Assembly (NCBI GenBank): GCA_004173455.1
Contig: SECL01000003.1
Coordinates: 1 to 64,000, forward strand
Length of the DNA stretch: 64,000 nucleotides
Direction: 5' to 3'
Source of the DNA: Moraxellaceae bacterium
GTDB lineage: Bacteria; Pseudomonadota; Gammaproteobacteria; Pseudomonadales; Moraxellaceae
Made by a program: the position numbers and the translations under genes. How positions within the stretch are numbered: the first letter of the stretch is position 1; the number at the start of each line of letters is the position of its first letter. This document shows, piece after piece, positions 22,238 to 31,948 of the stretch. The notes under the pieces were generated by a model that was not told the DNA's origin, ran no database searches, and was given only the letters and a program-made list of their open reading frames with translations.

Positions 22238-22430
22238 GGCTTCCCTCAGGCGTTTTATCTTGTTGTTTACTCACTGCGTCAATGCAGCGGGGTGTTTCTT
22301 TACTCTAGCATCCTAACACTAGCCTTGGCAAAATAACATAACACATTGCCAAAAATGAATTATTGCATGCGTTTATACGACGAATAAACGCACCCACATT
22401 ATTTATGTATCCAGATTTTTTAGATCAATA

Positions 22431-22461
22431 AAAAAAGCTGGCACATTAGGCCAGCTTTTTT
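22431..22461 (-). terminator. Intrinsic terminator 3' of the OmpA-family gene
   Basis: AAAAAAGCTGGCACATTAGGCCAGCTTTTTT. Confidence 0.85.
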
Positions 22462-22489
22462 AGCTTTTGCTCAGAAAACAACGTGAAGC

Positions 22490-23185
22490 TTATTGACGTG
22501 CGTAAATACTTAGTTCAACACGACGGTTTTGTTGTTTGCCTTCAGCAGTTGCATTAGAAGCAACAGGCTGAGCAGAACCGTAACCTTGTGCGTTAATACG
22601 ATTGCTAGATACGCCTTTGCTGACTAGATAGCTGGCAACTGCATTGGCACGATTTTGTGACAATGGCAGGTTGATAGAATCACTACCGGTGCTGTCAGTA
22701 TGACCACTTACCACAATTGCAGTTTTGGTGTCTTCTGCCAGAGTGGACGCAACTTTGTCCAAGGTATTATAAAAACTTGGGCTAATGCTTGCAGAATTAG
22801 TAGGGAAAGTGATATTACCCGGCATGACCAACGCAATCGAACCATCAGGATTACGTGATACATCAACACCAGTACCCGCCATTTGTTGACGTAACTTCTT
22901 CTCTTTTTGGTCAAGGAAGTAACCACCAGCAGCACCCACAACAGCGCCAATCGCAGCAGCACGACCTGCCTTATCTGAATCGCCATTTGACTTGGCAACA
23001 CCGGCACCTAATAAGGCGCCTAAACCAGCTCCAATCGCCGTTTTATTGTAATCGCGTTGGCCAGTGGTTGGATCAGTAGTACAACCCGCCAATGACATGC
23101 TACCCACCAAAGCTGTAATAACAAGTGCACGCATGGATTTTCTCCTTAGTAATTTATTGAACTTGCTGGAAAACATTCTGATCAT
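22490..23185 (-). CDS. OmpA-family lipoprotein with glycine-zipper domain (YiaD-like)
   Basis: Lipobox MSLAGC; glycine zipper; SGHTDSTGSDSINLPLSQNRANAVASYLVSKGV...QQNRRVEL. Confidence 0.92.
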   Translation of the reverse strand: MIRMFSSKFNKLLRRKSMRALVITALVGSMSLAGCTTDPTTGQRDYNKTAIGAGLGALLGAGVAKSNGDSDKAGRAAAIGAVVGAAGGYFLDQKEKKLRQQMAGTGVDVSRNPDGSIALVMPGNITFPTNSASISPSFYNTLDKVASTLAEDTKTAIVVSGHTDSTGSDSINLPLSQNRANAVASYLVSKGVSSNRINAQGYGSAQPVASNATAEGKQQNRRVELSIYARQ

Positions 23186-23439
23186 GAATATAAGCTGGTG
23201 CTATGCTCTTTTTGTTAACAAATAATTTTTCTGTTACATTTGGGTTGAGCATTTGCATAATTTATAGTCAATTCGACCAGTTTTGTCTGTTTTTATGTCC
23301 TTTCTACTATTTGTTTAGAAACAGCAGATCACAAATTATAGCGGATAGATGTTTTGGAACAAAATGCAATTTGCACTTAGCCCTATTCTTTTTTACCATT
23401 CAACCGTTAAATTACACTGCTAGTGAGCAAGGTCATCCT

Positions 23440-24411
23440 ATGACAGTATTAGATAAATTTATCAAGAACAAGAAAGTGGCTGAAAAGCTGCGTGGCTTAA
23501 CCATTAGCACTGCCATTACCTCAAGCACGTTTCTGCATGGCCCTCCAGTACTGATGCTGGGACTGCTCAAAACCGTAATTCCTTCTTCCAAGATTGATGA
23601 AATGGCAATTGGTCTGACCAATAGCTGGCTTGGCGTGAATAACTGGCTGATTGATCATATGCTGCCTGATATTGAATGGCAGATTACTTTGCCCACCGAA
23701 TTAAGCATGGATGGGCGTTATCTGCTGATGTGTAATCACCAGAGCTGGGTGGATACCACGATCATGCAGTATGTGGGTTTAACCCGGATGCCGCTCACAC
23801 GGTTTTTTACCAAGTGGGAACTGATCTTTATTCCATTTTTGGGATTGGCGTTCAAGATTCTGGGTTTTCCCATGATGAAGCGGCATAGCAAGCAAGCAAT
23901 TGCCAAGAATCCAGCCTTAAAATTACAGGATCTGGAAGAGGCCAAACGCGCCTGTGCCAATTTGCAAAGTCAGCCCTATACCCTGCTTAACTATCTGGAA
24001 GGCACGCGATTTACTGCTAAAAAACAGCAGGAACAACACTCGCCTTACCAGCATTTGCTCAAGCCCAAAACGGGTGGTATGGCTCTGGCCTTACAGATTC
24101 TGGGCAAGGAAATTGATGTCCTGATGGACATGACTATTGTGTATCCCGATGGCATTCCTACCTATGGGGATTTTTGGACAGGTCGTGTGCGGCGAATTGG
24201 GATAGATATCCGTCAGGTTGAGTTACCGGATTGGGTGCTGGATGGTGATTACGAAGAAGACATGGCCTATCGGGTACGCTTTCAGGATTGGGTGACTCAG
24301 TTATGGCAAGATAAGGATCAGCGTATTGCGCAAATGTTGCAACACTTTGCCGGAAGCGCACAAAGCCTGAATCCCGATGTACCCAGCCTTTCTCATCAAT
24401 CCTCAACGTGA
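23440..24411 (+). CDS. 1-acyl-sn-glycerol-3-phosphate acyltransferase-like protein (YihG-like)
   Basis: CNHQSWVDTTIMQYV (Hx4D), NYLEGTRFTAKK; ATG at 23440 preferred over the extended track start. Confidence 0.88.
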   Translation: MTVLDKFIKNKKVAEKLRGLTISTAITSSTFLHGPPVLMLGLLKTVIPSSKIDEMAIGLTNSWLGVNNWLIDHMLPDIEWQITLPTELSMDGRYLLMCNHQSWVDTTIMQYVGLTRMPLTRFFTKWELIFIPFLGLAFKILGFPMMKRHSKQAIAKNPALKLQDLEEAKRACANLQSQPYTLLNYLEGTRFTAKKQQEQHSPYQHLLKPKTGGMALALQILGKEIDVLMDMTIVYPDGIPTYGDFWTGRVRRIGIDIRQVELPDWVLDGDYEEDMAYRVRFQDWVTQLWQDKDQRIAQMLQHFAGSAQSLNPDVPSLSHQSST

Positions 24412-25517
24412 TGGGTGCAATGAACTCAACAGCGCAAACGAACGACGCCAGTTTTAATACCTCCAAACAGTTACCGGGAGAAGATTTGCCGGATCACAAA
24501 CCGCCTACGCGGGCTTGGCGTGCCTTTTTAATTTACGACATCCTGATGATGATGCTCATTGTAGTGAATTTGCTCACTATTGGCATCGATCATCTCATGT
24601 TTACCAATATTGCGCTGTCAGCAGCTCAGTTTATTAATCAGGCTAGCTGGGTTTATGATTACCGTAAGCAGTGGCATCCGCTCATTCAAACGCTGGATGA
24701 ATGGGTGACTATTTATCTAGTGAGTGAATTGATGGTGCGCTGGCTAGTGGCTATTGTGTTTAAGCATCATCACCGCTGGTTTTTCTTTCCGTTTATTCAT
24801 TGGTATGAATTTCTGGCAGTGATTCCCACGTTCCGCGCCTTACGTCTGTTACGTGCCACGGTCATTGGTTATCGTCTCTATCAACTCGGTTATAAAGTTC
24901 TGCCGGATAGCTGGCTCAAGACAGGTCGATTTTATTATCAGGTGGTGATGGAAGAGCTGTCTGACCGTATCGTGCTTACCATTCTAGATGGCGTAGAGCG
25001 TGAACTAAAAACAGGGGCTACCCATCATCATTTATTGCATCAATTGGTCAATAGCCATCGGGTTCAGATTGAACAAGCTGTAGGTGAAGTGCTGCAACAT
25101 AATCTAGCCACTGCACTACAGGCGCAGCAGCAACAAATTGCGCTAGGTGTTGGCCAGATTGTCAGTAAAGCCATTAGTAATACCCCCGAACTACACCGGC
25201 TGTTGCGGCTGATTCCAGTGGTCGGCTCATTGATGGAACAACAACTACAAAGTATTGGGCAGCGTTTGGGAGAAAATATTACAACGGGACTGATTGAACC
25301 TTTTGCACAACCTGCCACCTTGAATCAGCCAGTCAATGCCGCCTTGAATACCAGTGCAGGTTATGTGGGCCAGCTTCAGATTGATACCCCTGCCCTTGAA
25401 AAGCTGGTGGAATCACTGGTTTTTGAAAGTCTTGATGTGATTCGCCAGCAGGTCAAAGTCCAGCAATGGAAACTGGATCAGACAGCACAGCAAGAATTAA
25501 AACGTACCTCTGTGTAG
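24408..25517 (+). CDS. Membrane protein with ion-channel voltage-sensor-like N-terminal segment
   Basis: TM helices followed by HWYEFLAVIPTFRALRLLRATVIGYRL (S4-like Arg periodicity); 4-nt overlap with the acyltransferase gene. Confidence 0.7.
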   Translation: MMGAMNSTAQTNDASFNTSKQLPGEDLPDHKPPTRAWRAFLIYDILMMMLIVVNLLTIGIDHLMFTNIALSAAQFINQASWVYDYRKQWHPLIQTLDEWVTIYLVSELMVRWLVAIVFKHHHRWFFFPFIHWYEFLAVIPTFRALRLLRATVIGYRLYQLGYKVLPDSWLKTGRFYYQVVMEELSDRIVLTILDGVERELKTGATHHHLLHQLVNSHRVQIEQAVGEVLQHNLATALQAQQQQIALGVGQIVSKAISNTPELHRLLRLIPVVGSLMEQQLQSIGQRLGENITTGLIEPFAQPATLNQPVNAALNTSAGYVGQLQIDTPALEKLVESLVFESLDVIRQQVKVQQWKLDQTAQQELKRTSV

Positions 25518-25688
25518 TGACGGGCTAAACAGAGGGCGGATTTTTTGGTTTTTACAATAAATGTTGGTGAAAACTTCCTGAATATGGCTAGTTTAAAAGG
25601 CCAATTTGGACTACGATTCAAATCAATTTGATGGTAGTGAATGTGCTAAAAACCTGTGCTCAGGCCATATAGCCTCTAAGGACAAAAT

Positions 25689-26408
25689 ATGAGCGATATT
25701 CGCATTAATGGCCGGATGGTCAATTTTTCGCGTTTAATTTTTCAAACCAGTGATCATGACAAAATAAAAAAAGGGCTGGAAAAGCATCTGGGAACTCGGG
25801 GCGAATATAACGGCACACTGGTGATTTTAGACAGTACGGTTGAAAATAGCCTGATTGCTCTCATCCAGTTGCTGGTGGATTTTGGCCTGCAACCCATGGC
25901 CGTGATTGACGGTATACTGGGCGATGAAGCACGTATTATCCAGTTTCCGGTACTCAACCGTGATCAGCCCATGCAGCGTATTAAGCCAACCGAAGATATT
26001 CCGGGTGCTATAGCCGCCATTGAACCTGTGGCCGCACCCGTTGCAGCAGCAACCAGCACCGCACGGCCAGCAGCACGCAATATCATTCATAAAGAAGTAT
26101 TGCGTACCGGCCAAAGCCTGAATGAAGATGACGGTGACATTATTTTAATTGCAGACATGAACAGTGGTTCAGAAGTTATTGCATCAGGCAGTATTCATGT
26201 TTACGGGACAGCACGAGGCCGCGTTATTGCTGGCGCCAGTGGTCAGCAACAGTCCCGAATTTTTTGCCAGCGTCTAGAAGCAGAGCTGGTTTCCATTGCA
26301 GGAACCTACTGTGTGGCAGATGATATTCCCGCTGACAGGATTGGCAAATCAGTGCATATTTGCCTGAATTCCGATCAGGAACTTGAATTCCATTTGCTAG
26401 CCCATTAA
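25689..26408 (+). CDS. minC: Septum site-determining protein MinC
   Basis: Upstream of minD/minE; C-terminal [36 protein letters not shown]. Confidence 0.95.
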   Translation: MSDIRINGRMVNFSRLIFQTSDHDKIKKGLEKHLGTRGEYNGTLVILDSTVENSLIALIQLLVDFGLQPMAVIDGILGDEARIIQFPVLNRDQPMQRIKPTEDIPGAIAAIEPVAAPVAAATSTARPAARNIIHKEVLRTGQSLNEDDGDIILIADMNSGSEVIASGSIHVYGTARGRVIAGASGQQQSRIFCQRLEAELVSIAGTYCVADDIPADRIGKSVHICLNSDQELEFHLLAH

Positions 26409-26486
26409 GGTATGCATAAATTACATACAGATCAATAGATATTGCGGGTATTTAGCCCGCTGTAATTTCACACAGGAGTTTATTCG

Positions 26487-27299
26487 GTGGCCAAAATTGT
26501 TGTCGTAACATCAGGCAAAGGTGGCGTTGGCAAAACCACGACCAGTGCATCTTTTGCAACAGGACTGGCTCAGCGCGGTCATAAGACAGTCGTTATTGAC
26601 TTTGACGTTGGCCTGCGCAACCTTGATCTGATTATGGGCTGTGAACGCCGTGTGGTCTATGATCTGGTTAATGTCATTAATAATGAAGCACGCTTGCAAC
26701 AGGCTCTGATCAAGGATCGTGACATTGACAACCTGTATATCCTACCCGCCTCACAGACCCGCGACAAAGATGCGCTAAGTGACGAAGGCATAGGCCGGGT
26801 AATGGATGAGCTGGCACAGGAATTTGATTACATTATTTGTGATTCGCCTGCAGGGATTGAGCGTGGCGCGATTTTGGCCATGTATTATGCGGATGAAGCC
26901 CTGATTGTCACCAATCCGGAAATCTCATCAGTGCGCGATTCTGACCGTATTATTGGTATGCTGGACAGCAAAACCAGAAAGGTTGAGCAAAATGAAGGAC
27001 GTATCCGCAAACATCTGGTGATCACCCGCTTTGATCCAAACCGTGCCCAGCGTGAAGAAATGCTGAGCATTGAAGATATTGCTGATGATATTTTAAAAAT
27101 TCCAACCTTAGGTGTTATTCCAGAATGCCCTTCGGTATTGAATGCGTCTAACCAGGGCGTTCCCGTTATTCGTGAACAGATGTCCAAGGCCAGTGAAGCC
27201 TATGATGATCTTGTTGCACGTTTTCTGGGAGAAGAGCGTCCTTACCGTCATATTCAACCACAAAAACAAGGTTGGTTAGCTCGACTATTTGGAGGATAA
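26487..27299 (+). CDS. minD: Septum site-determining ATPase MinD (GTG start)
   Basis: [58 protein letters not shown]. Confidence 0.97.
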   Translation: MAKIVVVTSGKGGVGKTTTSASFATGLAQRGHKTVVIDFDVGLRNLDLIMGCERRVVYDLVNVINNEARLQQALIKDRDIDNLYILPASQTRDKDALSDEGIGRVMDELAQEFDYIICDSPAGIERGAILAMYYADEALIVTNPEISSVRDSDRIIGMLDSKTRKVEQNEGRIRKHLVITRFDPNRAQREEMLSIEDIADDILKIPTLGVIPECPSVLNASNQGVPVIREQMSKASEAYDDLVARFLGEERPYRHIQPQKQGWLARLFGG

Positions 27300-27300
27300 C

Positions 27301-27573
27301 ATGGCTGGTTTCTGGAGTACTTTATTTAAGAATGATGAAAAGCCGACCAGTGCCAAGGCAGCGAAGGATCGCTTAAAAGTGATTGTGGCCAGTGAAAACC
27401 GGTTAGGTCGTCGCTTGAGTCAGGACAAGATTGAGCGCATGAAAATTGAGATTATGGAAGTGGTTAACCGTTATGTCCGCGGTGTAGATGAACAGGACGT
27501 GCAAATGAGTGTGCGCAGTGAGGCGGACATTGAAATGCTGGAAATGAACATTAACCTGCCTGAAGAACGCTAG
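27301..27573 (+). CDS. minE: Cell division topological specificity factor MinE
   Basis: [25 protein letters not shown] at 27301 preferred over the upstream TTG in the track. Confidence 0.95.
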   Translation: MAGFWSTLFKNDEKPTSAKAAKDRLKVIVASENRLGRRLSQDKIERMKIEIMEVVNRYVRGVDEQDVQMSVRSEADIEMLEMNINLPEER

Positions 27574-27599
27574 ACGAGTATCCAGCGTTCAATCATAAA

Positions 27600-27830
27600 G
27601 CCTGAGTGGCGGCGTTGACGGAAAAAGTGATGAGGGTTTTCATTTTTTCTCATTTTACCGCACTACTCAACTCAGGCAAAATATGAGACTGGATAAGCAA
27701 AGTACCACTTTGCCCAGTCGCAAGGCAAGAAGTTATACTTCGCGTGGGTGGGGCAAGAAAAGCACTGCTTTTCCCCGCCGCAAGACGAGAAACGATGTTT
27801 TGAATGATTGAATAAGCAAGCGCATTGCTG
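27600..27830. repeat. Structured repeat region: outer 8-bp inverted repeat then five short hairpins in ~30/60-bp periodicity
   Basis: GCCTGAGT/ACTCAGGC; AAAGTaccACTTT, GAAGTtatACTTC, AAAAGCactGCTTTT, AAACgatGTTT, AGCAAgcgcaTTGCT. Confidence 0.8.
27683..27811 (+). CDS. Possible 42-aa small ORF encoded by the repeat region (may be non-coding)
   Basis: MRLDKQSTTLPSRKARSYTSRGWGKKSTAFPRRKTRNDVLND with internal ~20-codon repeat; no clear SD checked. Confidence 0.2.
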   Translation: MRLDKQSTTLPSRKARSYTSRGWGKKSTAFPRRKTRNDVLND

Positions 27831-27937
27831 TGCAAAAAGGAAGTGTTTTTTAGCCGCTAGCGGTTTTTGTTCTTTCCCTTTTGCCCTGTTCTAATTTAAA
27901 ACATTTTTGTTTTTGATTGACTCCATAGGAGAGCCGC

Positions 27938-28225
27938 ATGGCCGTTTCACAACCTGCAACATTTAATGAAGAATGGCCTGATTCTCGCGTGTTTGCTTAC
28001 CTCACTCATCAGCCGCCTTATGGCACAGATGCCGATTATTCGGTGCTTTATACGGCCTTTAAACACATGCGCCCTTACGATTTTGAACGCCTGCTAACCC
28101 AATTTGTGGCCGATGGTCGTAATATCAATGCCTGCAACCCTCAAGGCCAAACCATTGCTCAGGTGATTAACCAGTATCCCAAACAAGCGCAACCTTTTTT
28201 GGATGTATTGGCCAAATTTGCCTAA
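27938..28225 (+). CDS. PA4642-family protein
   Basis: SVLYTAFKHMRPYDFERLLTQFVADGRNINACNPQGQTIAQVI. Confidence 0.85.
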   Translation: MAVSQPATFNEEWPDSRVFAYLTHQPPYGTDADYSVLYTAFKHMRPYDFERLLTQFVADGRNINACNPQGQTIAQVINQYPKQAQPFLDVLAKFA

Positions 28226-28269
28226 TAGCTTAATTGGGGCTTTTTCCCCATGTATTTGCTATTCCGTAT

Positions 28270-28302
28270 AAAAAAGCGATGCCAGTGGGCATCGCTTTTT
28301 TT
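28270..28302. terminator. Bidirectional intrinsic terminator
   Basis: AAAAAAGCGATGCC-agtg-GGCATCGCTTTTTTT. Confidence 0.9.
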
Positions 28303-28353
28303 ATGCCTTTTAAGGGCTAAACTGTTAACCCTGCTCAGCACTAAAATACAATA

Positions 28354-29064
28354 TCAATAAAACAGCTTTACCCCAAAACCCAGCTGGACACCTTGCATTT
28401 TACCAACTGGAAATTTGGAGTCTGCGGCAAATCCGCCTTTGCCATTACACACCGTGTAACCGGTATCTGAAGATACCGTGCCATCAGCACAACGAATGCG
28501 CTCATCCGCCACATCCAGATATAACTTATAGCCGGCATTGGCAAAAAAGCTTAAGTTAGTATTGGGAACCAGATAGCTGGCTTCCACAGAAACCGGGAAA
28601 ACCACAAATGAAGCATCCGTGTCGTTATTGATGGTGCTTGCACGCACATCAATATCAGCAATGCCAATACCAATACCGGCAACACCACGTACGACGATAT
28701 TATTCTTGTCATACATTAATAGGCCACCTGTACCAGTGACCTCAAAATAGTTGACGTCAGTTTTGCCATTGGGCGTATCGCCACTACCGGTCGAAAACTG
28801 GGCATGTACAGCGGGCGCCAACAAACTATCAAACTCACCCAACTGTAAAGTGCCAGCCACCCCAGCCAAATCAAAATTTAATCCATCGTAATCTTTCACT
28901 TCAGGATTGGAATACAGTAATTCACCACCCAAACCCAGTGCAAAGCTTTGCGTACTCATCAGCGACGCCACTGCAACGACTATCCATTTAAGTGTTGTAA
29001 TTTTACGCATCGTATCCATCTCCACGGTAAATCCATATTCTTGTTTGTGCTGGGACTGTAGCAC
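28354..29064 (-). CDS. YfaZ-family outer membrane protein
   Basis: Signal peptide; LGLGGELLYSNPEVKDYDGLNFDLAGVAGTLQLG...GVQLGFGVKLFY. Confidence 0.8.
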   Translation of the reverse strand: MLQSQHKQEYGFTVEMDTMRKITTLKWIVVAVASLMSTQSFALGLGGELLYSNPEVKDYDGLNFDLAGVAGTLQLGEFDSLLAPAVHAQFSTGSGDTPNGKTDVNYFEVTGTGGLLMYDKNNIVVRGVAGIGIGIADIDVRASTINNDTDASFVVFPVSVEASYLVPNTNLSFFANAGYKLYLDVADERIRCADGTVSSDTGYTVCNGKGGFAADSKFPVGKMQGVQLGFGVKLFY

Positions 29065-29134
29065 TTTTTATACGTATAAAAAAAGCATTCTGACAAAAAA
29101 AGCCTTGGTATATCCCCTACCCAAACTGCGGTCA

Positions 29135-29174
29135 TAAAAAAAGCGATACCACCTAGGTAGTATCGCTTTTTTTA
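29135..29174 (-). terminator. Intrinsic terminator 3' of infC
   Basis: AAAAAAAGCGATAC...GTATCGCTTTTTTT. Confidence 0.85.
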
Positions 29175-29199
29175 TTTGAGAAAAAATAGCTAAAGCAGC

Positions 29200-29751
29200 T
29201 TATTTTTTCTTTTTAGGGCCAATGAGCATACCCATTTGACGACCTTCCATCTTGGGATGCTGTTCAACCACGCCAAATTCGGCCACATCGCCTTCAATTT
29301 TTTGCAATTGCTTCAGACCCAGTTCCTGATGCGCCATTTCACGACCACGGAAACGCAGGGTAACTTTAACCTTATCCCCATCTTCCAGAAAACGAATGAT
29401 CGCACGTAGCTTAATCTGGTAATCGCCCACATCCGTACCCGGACGTAGTTTGATTTCTTTAACCTGAACCTGATGCTGTTTTTTCTTGGCATCTTTCTGC
29501 TTTTGTTTCAGGTCAAACAAATGCTTATTGTAATCCATAATCTTACACACTGGCGGCTCGGCGTTGGCCACGATCTCGACCAAGTCAAGTTCAACGGCTT
29601 CAGCAGCACGCAGTGCTTCAGTTAATGGCACAATCCCTTTTTGCTCGCCTGCTTCATCAACCAGTCGTACTTCTTTGGCACGGATTTCATCATTGATGGC
29701 AGGACGGTTGCTCTTGGCAACCTGTTGTGGGTTACGGTCAGGCTGTTTAAT
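29200..29751 (-). CDS. infC: Translation initiation factor IF-3, probable ATT start
   Basis: Reading frame continues upstream of the track start: (ATT)[51 protein letters not shown]...; GGAG 8 nt before ATT, inside the thrS 3' end. Confidence 0.93.
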   Translation of the reverse strand: MKQPDRNPQQVAKSNRPAINDEIRAKEVRLVDEAGEQKGIVPLTEALRAAEAVELDLVEIVANAEPPVCKIMDYNKHLFDLKQKQKDAKKKQHQVQVKEIKLRPGTDVGDYQIKLRAIIRFLEDGDKVKVTLRFRGREMAHQELGLKQLQKIEGDVAEFGVVEQHPKMEGRQMGMLIGPKKKK

Positions 29752-29756
29752 CGCTA

Positions 29757-31679
29757 TTACTCCAAAATATACCGGCCACGTTCGGCAACGGCGGATTGAA
29801 CCAGTTCAATGAAAGCTTCAATGGACATGGTTCCCAAATTTTTCCCAGTACGTGTACGCACGTTGACTGTGCCTTCCTCGACTTCACGGTCACCCATGAC
29901 CAGCAAGTAAGGAATACGTTCAAGGGTACGTTCACGAATCTTAAATCCGATTTTCTCGTTTCTCAAGTCATTGATGACGCGTAAACCACGTTGATTTAAC
30001 AGTTGAGTAACATTTTTGCACGCATCGCTTTGTGCATCGGTAATATTCATCACGCATGCCTGAACAGGCGCCAGCCACGGCGGCATATAACCGGCGTAGT
30101 GTTCAATAAGTATACCAATAAAACGCTCGAAACTGCCAAGTATTGCACGGTGTAACATAATCGGATGATCGCGATGATTGTCTTCAGTGACAAAATTGGC
30201 ATCCAGACGCTCCGGCATGTTGGGATCACACTGGATTGTACCGCATTGCCACACCCGTCCCAGACAGTCTTTTAAGCTAAATTCAATTTTTGGCCCATAA
30301 AATGCGCCTTCACCGGGCTGTAAATCCCACGGCAGACCGGCGGCATCCAGTGCATCAGCCAGTGCTTTTTCGGCAGTGTCCCACATCTCTTCACTGCCGA
30401 CCCGTTTTTCAGGGCGGGTAGACAGTTTCATTTGGACTTCTTCAAAACCAAAATCTTTGTAGACATCCAGCGTCAGTTTGATAAATGCAGCCACTTCATC
30501 TGCAATTTGTGCCGCAGTACAGAAAATATGCGCATCATCCTGCGTAAAACCGCGCACCCGCATAATACCATGCAGTGAACCTGACGGCTCATTACGGTGA
30601 CAGGAACCAAACTCAGCCAAGCGCAATGGCAGGTCACGATAGGATTTTAAGCCCTGATTAAACACCTGCACATGGCAGGGACAGTTCATTGGCTTCACCG
30701 CATAAGTACGGCTTTCGGAATTGGTAATGAACATGTTGTCGGCATAGTTGGCCGCATGTCCAGACTTTTCCCACAACACCAAGTCCACAACCTGTGGTGT
30801 ACGGATTTCCTGATAGCCATTGTCATGCTGAATCTTACGCATGTACTGCTCTAGCACTTGATAAATGGTCCAGCCATTGGGATGCCAAAACACCATGCCG
30901 GGCGCTTCTTCCTGCAAGTGGAATAAATCCAGTGCCTTGCCAATTTTGCGATGATCACGCTTTTCGGCTTCTTCAATGCGCTGCACATAGGCCGCTAGCT
31001 GTTTTTTGTCAGCCCAAGCTGTGCCGTAAATCCGCTGCAATTGCTCGTTTTTGGCATCGCCGCGCCAGTATGCGCCAGAAAGTTTGGTCAGTTTAAAGGA
31101 TTTTAAAAACCGGGTATTGGGCACGTGCGGACCACGGCACATATCCACGTATTCCTGATGATGATATAGCCCCATAGCTTGTTCATCCGGCATATCATCA
31201 ACCAGACGAAGCTTATAGCTTTCACCGCGTTCAGTAAAAGTTTTAATCACTTCTTCACGCGGCGTCATTTTCTTAATAACGTCATATTCCTCATTAATGA
31301 GGTCTTTCATGCGGTTTTCAATGGCCGCCATGTCATCTAAAGTAAAAGGACGTGGACTAAAAATGTCGTAATAAAAGCCTTCTTCAATCACAGGCCCAAT
31401 CACCATTTGCACGTCAGGAAACAATTGCTTGACCGCATGGCCAATCAGGTGCGCGCAGGAATGGCGAATAATTTCCACGCCTTCGTCGTCTTTGGGCGTG
31501 ATAATTTGTAAGCTGGCATCATCATTGATCAGATCGGACGCGTCACGCAATTGGCCGTTAACTTTTCCGGCAATGGTGTTTTTGGCAAGGCCGGGGCCAA
31601 TGCTCAAGGCGACATCCATGACTGATACAGGATGGTCAAATTGTTTCTGGTCGCCATTGGGCAGGGTAATTACAGGCAT
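29757..31679 (-). CDS. thrS: Threonine--tRNA ligase
   Basis: TGS domain, [57 protein letters not shown]. Confidence 0.97.
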   Translation of the reverse strand: MPVITLPNGDQKQFDHPVSVMDVALSIGPGLAKNTIAGKVNGQLRDASDLINDDASLQIITPKDDEGVEIIRHSCAHLIGHAVKQLFPDVQMVIGPVIEEGFYYDIFSPRPFTLDDMAAIENRMKDLINEEYDVIKKMTPREEVIKTFTERGESYKLRLVDDMPDEQAMGLYHHQEYVDMCRGPHVPNTRFLKSFKLTKLSGAYWRGDAKNEQLQRIYGTAWADKKQLAAYVQRIEEAEKRDHRKIGKALDLFHLQEEAPGMVFWHPNGWTIYQVLEQYMRKIQHDNGYQEIRTPQVVDLVLWEKSGHAANYADNMFITNSESRTYAVKPMNCPCHVQVFNQGLKSYRDLPLRLAEFGSCHRNEPSGSLHGIMRVRGFTQDDAHIFCTAAQIADEVAAFIKLTLDVYKDFGFEEVQMKLSTRPEKRVGSEEMWDTAEKALADALDAAGLPWDLQPGEGAFYGPKIEFSLKDCLGRVWQCGTIQCDPNMPERLDANFVTEDNHRDHPIMLHRAILGSFERFIGILIEHYAGYMPPWLAPVQACVMNITDAQSDACKNVTQLLNQRGLRVINDLRNEKIGFKIRERTLERIPYLLVMGDREVEEGTVNVRTRTGKNLGTMSIEAFIELVQSAVAERGRYILE

Positions 31680-31695
31680 AATGTATCCTTAAGGA

Positions 31696-31724
31696 GTGAT
31701 GCCCGCTACTATCGGGCATATCAC
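31696..31724 (-). promoter_or_regulatory. Candidate thrS translational operator: anticodon-arm-like hairpin in the 5' UTR
   Basis: mRNA GUGAU-AU-GCCCG-AUAGUAG-CGGGC-AUCAC ending 5 nt before SD AAGGA; 5-bp stem with 7-nt loop. Confidence 0.5.
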
Positions 31725-31948
31725 CGCGAGATGATAAAGGTAATGGCAAACAAAACAGCGTCCATGGAGCCTAAATTGTCGATTCAATAATGACCGGACA
31801 AGCTGAATAGGCGTCTAAAGCTGGCTTTGCCATAAAAAACGCCCACTTTAACAACTATTGACTGCAATGGCTAGCTAACCGAGGTTCTACAAGGAAAAAC
31901 AATGGCTTTGTGCCTTGTATGCGGCTAAAAAAGATCATGAACACATCC

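Noticed and set aside
27699-27829. Regularly spaced ~30-bp hairpin units as a CRISPR-like array
   Set aside because: Units are not identical repeats with unique spacers, period is irregular (25-32 bp) and no cas genes are nearby.
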